A DNA stretch of 64,000 bases from Streptomyces yangpuensis. Lineage in GTDB: Bacteria; Actinomycetota; Actinomycetes; Streptomycetales; Streptomycetaceae. Positions within the stretch are counted from its first letter, which is position 1, and the number at the start of each line of letters is the position of its first letter. Shown piece after piece: positions 60,535-64,000 of the stretch. The notes beneath the pieces are model-generated. The model ran no database searches. It was not told the DNA's origin and was given only the letters and a program-made list of their open reading frames with translations. The translations under genes and the position numbers were made by a program. The stretch covers positions 751,060 through 815,059 of the forward strand of contig NZ_LBMK01000003.1 in NCBI RefSeq assembly GCF_001005295.1, given 5' to 3'.

Positions 60535-62115
60535 GTGACCGTGCTGACCGTGCCGCCCGTGCCGCAGGACTCCAGACCGCCCGGCGGCGAATCCGACGCG
60601 GCCCTGCCGCCCCGCCACACCGACCAGTGGATCGGCGGCGCCTGGGTCGCCTCCGAGGCCGACGGCCGCCTCGTCGTGACCGACCCCGCCACCGAACGCC
60701 CCCTGGCCACCGTCCCCGCCGGCACCGCCCGGGACGCCGACCTCGCGGCCCGCGCCGCCGCCGCGGCCTTCGACGGCTGGGCGGCCACCCCGCTGCGCGA
60801 GCGGGCCGCCCTGCTGCGCAGGGTCGTCCAGGCCATGGAGGTACGGGCCGACCGCTTCGCCGAGGTCATCACCTCCGAGGTCGGGGCGCCCGCCCGGATG
60901 GCCCGCCACACCCATGTCGGGCTCTCCCTCGGCATGGCCGCGCACTGCGTCGAGACCGCCGCCTCCTACGCCTTCGAGGAGCGGGTGGGCCACTCCCTCG
61001 TCGTGCGCGAGGCCGCCGGCGTGGCCGCCTGCATCACCCCCTGGAACACCCCGCTGCTGCTCACCGTGCAGAAGATCCTCCCGGCGCTGGCCGCCGGCTG
61101 CACCGTCGTGCACAAGCCGAGCGAGATCACCCCGCTGCACGCCCGGCTGCTCGCCGAGGCCATCGCCGAGGCCGACCTGCCGCCCGGCGTCTTCAACATG
61201 GTCGTCGGCACCGGCGACACCGTCGGCACGGCACTGGTCACCCACCCGCTCGTCGACGTGGTCTCCCTGACCGGCTCCACCCGGGCCGGGCGCGAGGTCT
61301 CCGCGCTCGGCGCCGACCGGATCAAGCGCGTCCACCTCGAACTCGGCGGCAAGAACGCCAGCCTCGTCCTCGACGACGCCGACCTGGCCCCCGCCGTCGC
61401 CGCCACCGTCGACCAGATGCTCTTCAACACCGGCCAGACCTGCCTGCAGTGGAGCCGGCTGCTGGTGCCGCGCGAGCGCCAGGACGAGGCCGTGGAGCTC
61501 GCCGTCCGGGCCATGGACGGCTACGTCACCGGCGATCCGCGCGATCCCGCGACCGACCTCGGCCCGCTGGTGTCCGCGGCCGCGCACGCCCGCGTCACCG
61601 GATACATCCGGCGCGGCGCCGAGGAGGGCGGAGCCCGCCTGGTCCACGGCGGCCCCGGCCGGCCCGCCGGCCTGGACACCGGCTACTACGTCCGGCCGAC
61701 GGTCTTCGCCGACGTCGACCCGCTCACCACCATCGCCCAGGAGGAGATCTTCGGACCGGTGCTGTCCGTCATCCCCTACGACGACGAGCAGCAGGCCGTC
61801 CGGATCGTCAACGGCACCCGCTACGGCCTGCACGGCGCGGTCTGGTCCGGCGACGACGCCCGCGCCCAGCGGGTCGCACGCCGCTTCCGCTCCGGCCTGG
61901 TCGACGTCAACGGCGGCCAGTTCAACCCGGCCGCGCCGTTCGGCGGGTTCAAGCAGTCCGGGATCGGGCGCGAGTGCGGCACGGCCGGACTGGAGTCCTT
62001 CCTGGAGACCAAGTCGATGCAGCTCCCGCAGGGCGAGGAGGGCCAGGTGGTCGGCCCGCGGCTGCGGGCCACCGAGGCCGCCCGCCCCGCGGACACCGAG
62101 AGGAACGACGGATGA
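60535..62115 (+). CDS. Aldehyde dehydrogenase in the halogenation cluster
   Basis: A 526-residue NAD(P)-dependent aldehyde dehydrogenase: cofactor block AACITPWNTPLLLTVQKILP, Glu base in LELGGKNASLVLDD, catalytic Cys in NTGQTCLQWSRLL and FGGFKQSGIGRECG near the end. The catalytic loop is close to benzaldehyde- or betaine-aldehyde-type ALDHs, so an aromatic or amino aldehyde intermediate is plausible (inference). GTG 60535 follows GTGAGGAC. Its stop overlaps the next start (ATGA), so it is co-translated with the adenylation-carrier gene. Confidence 0.87.
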   Translation: MTVLTVPPVPQDSRPPGGESDAALPPRHTDQWIGGAWVASEADGRLVVTDPATERPLATVPAGTARDADLAARAAAAAFDGWAATPLRERAALLRRVVQAMEVRADRFAEVITSEVGAPARMARHTHVGLSLGMAAHCVETAASYAFEERVGHSLVVREAAGVAACITPWNTPLLLTVQKILPALAAGCTVVHKPSEITPLHARLLAEAIAEADLPPGVFNMVVGTGDTVGTALVTHPLVDVVSLTGSTRAGREVSALGADRIKRVHLELGGKNASLVLDDADLAPAVAATVDQMLFNTGQTCLQWSRLLVPRERQDEAVELAVRAMDGYVTGDPRDPATDLGPLVSAAAHARVTGYIRRGAEEGGARLVHGGPGRPAGLDTGYYVRPTVFADVDPLTTIAQEEIFGPVLSVIPYDDEQQAVRIVNGTRYGLHGAVWSGDDARAQRVARRFRSGLVDVNGGQFNPAAPFGGFKQSGIGRECGTAGLESFLETKSMQLPQGEEGQVVGPRLRATEAARPADTERNDG

Positions 62116-63944
62116 CCGAGCCCCATGCCGGGCCGGCCGGGGCGGATGCCCCGGGCGGGCTCCCGCCGCTGTTCGACCGCCTGGAACGGTGGACCCGCGA
62201 ACAGCCGAACGAGACCGCGGTCAAGGCCGTGGACGGCAACCTCACCTACGCGGCCCTCACCGCCCGCACCGCCCGGTACGCCGCCGCCCTCGCCCGCGCC
62301 GGAGTCGGCCCGGAGACCGCGGTCGGGCTCCTGCTGGGCCGCTCCCGCGAGAGCGTGCCCGCCCTGCTCGCCGTCTGGAGCCTGGGCGGGACCGCCGTAC
62401 CGCTCGACCCCGGCCACCCGGTGGAGCGGCTCGGCGGCGTCCTGCGCGACGCCGGGGCCGCCGTCCTGGTCGCCACCGGTGTGCCCGCCGGCCTGGAGAC
62501 CGGCGGGACCGTCCTGCTGACCCCCCGCGAGGTCCGCCGCGGCGCCCCGGGGGCGCTCGCCGTGACCCTGCCCGCCGCCGACACCTGCGCCTACCTCATC
62601 TACACCTCCGGAACCACCGGCCGCCCCAAGGGCGTCGAGGTCACCTACCGCGGCCTGGACACCTTCGTCGAGGCCCTCGCCGGGCTCGGCCTGCCCCCCG
62701 GCGGACTCGGACTCAACGCCGTCTCGCCCGCCTTCGACGGCTGGCTCTGGTGCACCCTGCTCTACCTCGTCCACGGCCAGGGGGTGGCCCTCACCGACCT
62801 CTCCCTCGACGGACTGCGGCAGGCCGCCGTGGAGGGCCGCGAACCGCTGCCCGCGGGATTGCGCACGGTCTCCCTCACCCCGTCGCTGCTTGCCGCCCAC
62901 GGCGCGGGATTCGACTCCGCCGAGGTCGTCGTCGTCGCGGGGGAGGCCTGCCCGGCCGCACTCGCCGAGCGGTTCGCCGACGGCCGAAGGCTGCTCAACG
63001 TGTACGGGCCGACGGAGGTGACCATCGCCGCCACCTGGGCCGACAGCCGACGAGGGGACGACGTGACCACCATCGGACGACCGCTGCCCGGCTACCGGGC
63101 CTACGTGCTGGACGAGGATCTGCGGCCGGTGCCCGCGGGCACCGAGGGCGAGCTGTACCTCGGCGGGCCCGCCGTCGCCCGCGGCTACCGCGGCCGCCCC
63201 GGACTCACCGCGAGCCGCTTCCTGCCCGACCCGTTCCAGGGCGGCGGCACCCGCATGTACCGCACCGGCGACGTGGTGATCCGCCGCGACGGGGGCGAAC
63301 TGGAGTACCGGGGACGCCGGGACGACCAGGTCAAGATCCGCGGCCACCGCATCGAACTCGGCGAAGTGGAACGCATCGCCGCCGAACTCCCCGAGGTCGT
63401 CGCCGCCGCCTGCTGTCCGCTGCCCCCGGGCCAGACCCTCGGCCTCGCCGTCGTCGCGGCGCCCGGCGTCGACGACCCGGCCGGACTCGCCACGCGGGTC
63501 GTGGAGCGCTGCCGCAAGCAGCTGCCCGCTGCCGCGGTGCCGGCCACGGTGCGGGTACTGGACCGGATCCCTACCCTGACCACCGGCAAGGCCGACCGCG
63601 CGGCCCTCGCCCGGGCCCTGGCCGAGCCGGAGGGCGACGCGGCGCCCGGCCCGTCCGGGAGCGGCCCGGTGAGCCCCAGCGAGCGCACCGTGATGACGGT
63701 GTGGGCCGAGGTGCTCGCCACCGAGGTCCCCGGCCCCGACGCGGACTTCTTCGACCTGGGCGGCCACTCCCTGGCCGCCGCCCGCGTGGTGTCGGAGCTG
63801 CGCCGCACCACCGGTCTGCGCGTCGGCCTCGGCGCGCTGCTGGCCCGGCCGACGGTCGCCGACGTGGCCGCCGAGATCGACCGGCTCGCCGCCGAGCTGG
63901 CCGCGCCCGCCACCGGCGCGGCCGACGCCGCCGAGGGGGCGTAG
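62112..63944 (+). CDS. Free-standing NRPS adenylation-carrier didomain, Trp-like code
   Basis: A 610-residue A-PCP didomain. Core motifs: A3 YLIYTSGTTGRPKGVEV, A4 SPAFDGWLWCTL, A5 NVYGPTEVTIAATWA, A7 MYRTGD, A8 GRRDDQVKIRGHRIELGEVE and A10 PTLTTGKADR. The carrier motif DFFDLGGHSLAAA has the phosphopantetheine Ser at about 553. By alignment with GrsA positions the specificity code reads D-G-W-S-V-A-V-I-A-K, which resembles tryptophan or aromatic codes as I remember them. There is no condensation or thioesterase domain. It would activate and tether (chloro)tryptophan for a partner enzyme. It is coupled to the ALDH gene by ATGA. Confidence 0.88.
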   Translation: MTEPHAGPAGADAPGGLPPLFDRLERWTREQPNETAVKAVDGNLTYAALTARTARYAAALARAGVGPETAVGLLLGRSRESVPALLAVWSLGGTAVPLDPGHPVERLGGVLRDAGAAVLVATGVPAGLETGGTVLLTPREVRRGAPGALAVTLPAADTCAYLIYTSGTTGRPKGVEVTYRGLDTFVEALAGLGLPPGGLGLNAVSPAFDGWLWCTLLYLVHGQGVALTDLSLDGLRQAAVEGREPLPAGLRTVSLTPSLLAAHGAGFDSAEVVVVAGEACPAALAERFADGRRLLNVYGPTEVTIAATWADSRRGDDVTTIGRPLPGYRAYVLDEDLRPVPAGTEGELYLGGPAVARGYRGRPGLTASRFLPDPFQGGGTRMYRTGDVVIRRDGGELEYRGRRDDQVKIRGHRIELGEVERIAAELPEVVAAACCPLPPGQTLGLAVVAAPGVDDPAGLATRVVERCRKQLPAAAVPATVRVLDRIPTLTTGKADRAALARALAEPEGDAAPGPSGSGPVSPSERTVMTVWAEVLATEVPGPDADFFDLGGHSLAAARVVSELRRTTGLRVGLGALLARPTVADVAAEIDRLAAELAAPATGAADAAEGA

Positions 63945-63947
63945 ACC

Positions 63948-64000
63948 ATGGGCACCTGGATCTCCACCTGGACGGCGGACCCCGCCGACCCGGCCCTGCC
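63948..64000 (+). CDS. Start of the next cluster gene, partial
   Basis: Three bases after the A-PCP stop, ATG 63948 opens a frame (MGTWISTWTADPADPAL) behind GAGGGGG that runs off the window. It is clearly in the same operon. Too little is visible to assign a family. Confidence 0.6.
   Translation, partial: MGTWISTWTADPADPAL

Noticed and set aside
60535..62115. Idea that the ALDH-A-PCP pair is a carboxylic-acid-reductase-like system
   Set aside because: There is no thioester reductase domain; the ALDH has a normal catalytic Cys and is a separate polypeptide.

Overview
This window is chromosomal DNA of a high-GC actinomycete, almost certainly a Streptomyces or close relative. The evidence is the very high G+C content with strong third-position bias, a complete conservon (cvnA-B-C-D), GTG and TTG starts, Streptomyces-type families (DUF6397, PucR and AcoR-like regulators, SARP), and promoters that place a TANNNT box exactly 6 bases before the start codon. 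I see no tRNA, rRNA, CRISPR array, insertion sequence or phage gene. All functional names come from motif and family recognition by eye, not from a database search.

Layout. (1) 1-6 kb: a partial catalase-like heme protein; a trypsin-like protease fused to an alpha/beta hydrolase; a DUF4246 putative Fe(II)/2-oxoglutarate oxygenase; an FKBP isomerase; and a scar where two gene remnants abut. (2) 6-14 kb: an MFS exporter, then a leftward asparagine/aspartate catabolism group (PuuD-like amidase, FadR-type GntR regulator, AnsP permease, an internally deleted asparaginase, AspA), with a divergent LysR regulator. (3) 14-22 kb: an unknown protein behind a palindrome-rich promoter; a fatty-acid desaturase/ferredoxin-reductase pair divergent from a PucR/FasR-like regulator; and an aldehyde dehydrogenase with its GAF regulator. 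(4) 22-27 kb: a small membrane protein, an atypical ComQ-like prenyl diphosphate synthase, TrmO, an MpaB-type oxygenase and a methyltransferase. (5) 27-33 kb: an MHYT membrane sensor, the conservon, an F420/PPOX oxidoreductase and a second copy of the conservon roadblock protein. (6) 33-42.6 kb: DUF6397, a helicase-tesB-ychJ group, a membrane hydrolase, and a heterodimeric ABC exporter with one dead composite ATP site. (7) 42.7-55.6 kb: a giant FAD/Fe-S dehydrogenase, a MarR/ABC exporter pair with a clear operator, a second-type MltG, and small metabolic and transport genes, several apparently leaderless. (8) 55.6-64 kb: the left part of a halogenated natural-product cluster, cut by the window edge.

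The halogenation cluster is the most interesting region. It contains a RebH/PrnA-type FAD-dependent tryptophan halogenase, its flavin reductase, a CPA2 antiporter, a SARP activator, an aldehyde dehydrogenase and a free-standing NRPS adenylation-carrier didomain whose specificity residues resemble tryptophan-type codes. Between the halogenase and the SARP gene lie four TAGGCC-like heptamers in two 11-bp-spaced pairs pointing in opposite directions, the layout expected of a SARP-driven divergent promoter. The genes together suggest making chloro- (or bromo-) tryptophan and loading it on a carrier protein.
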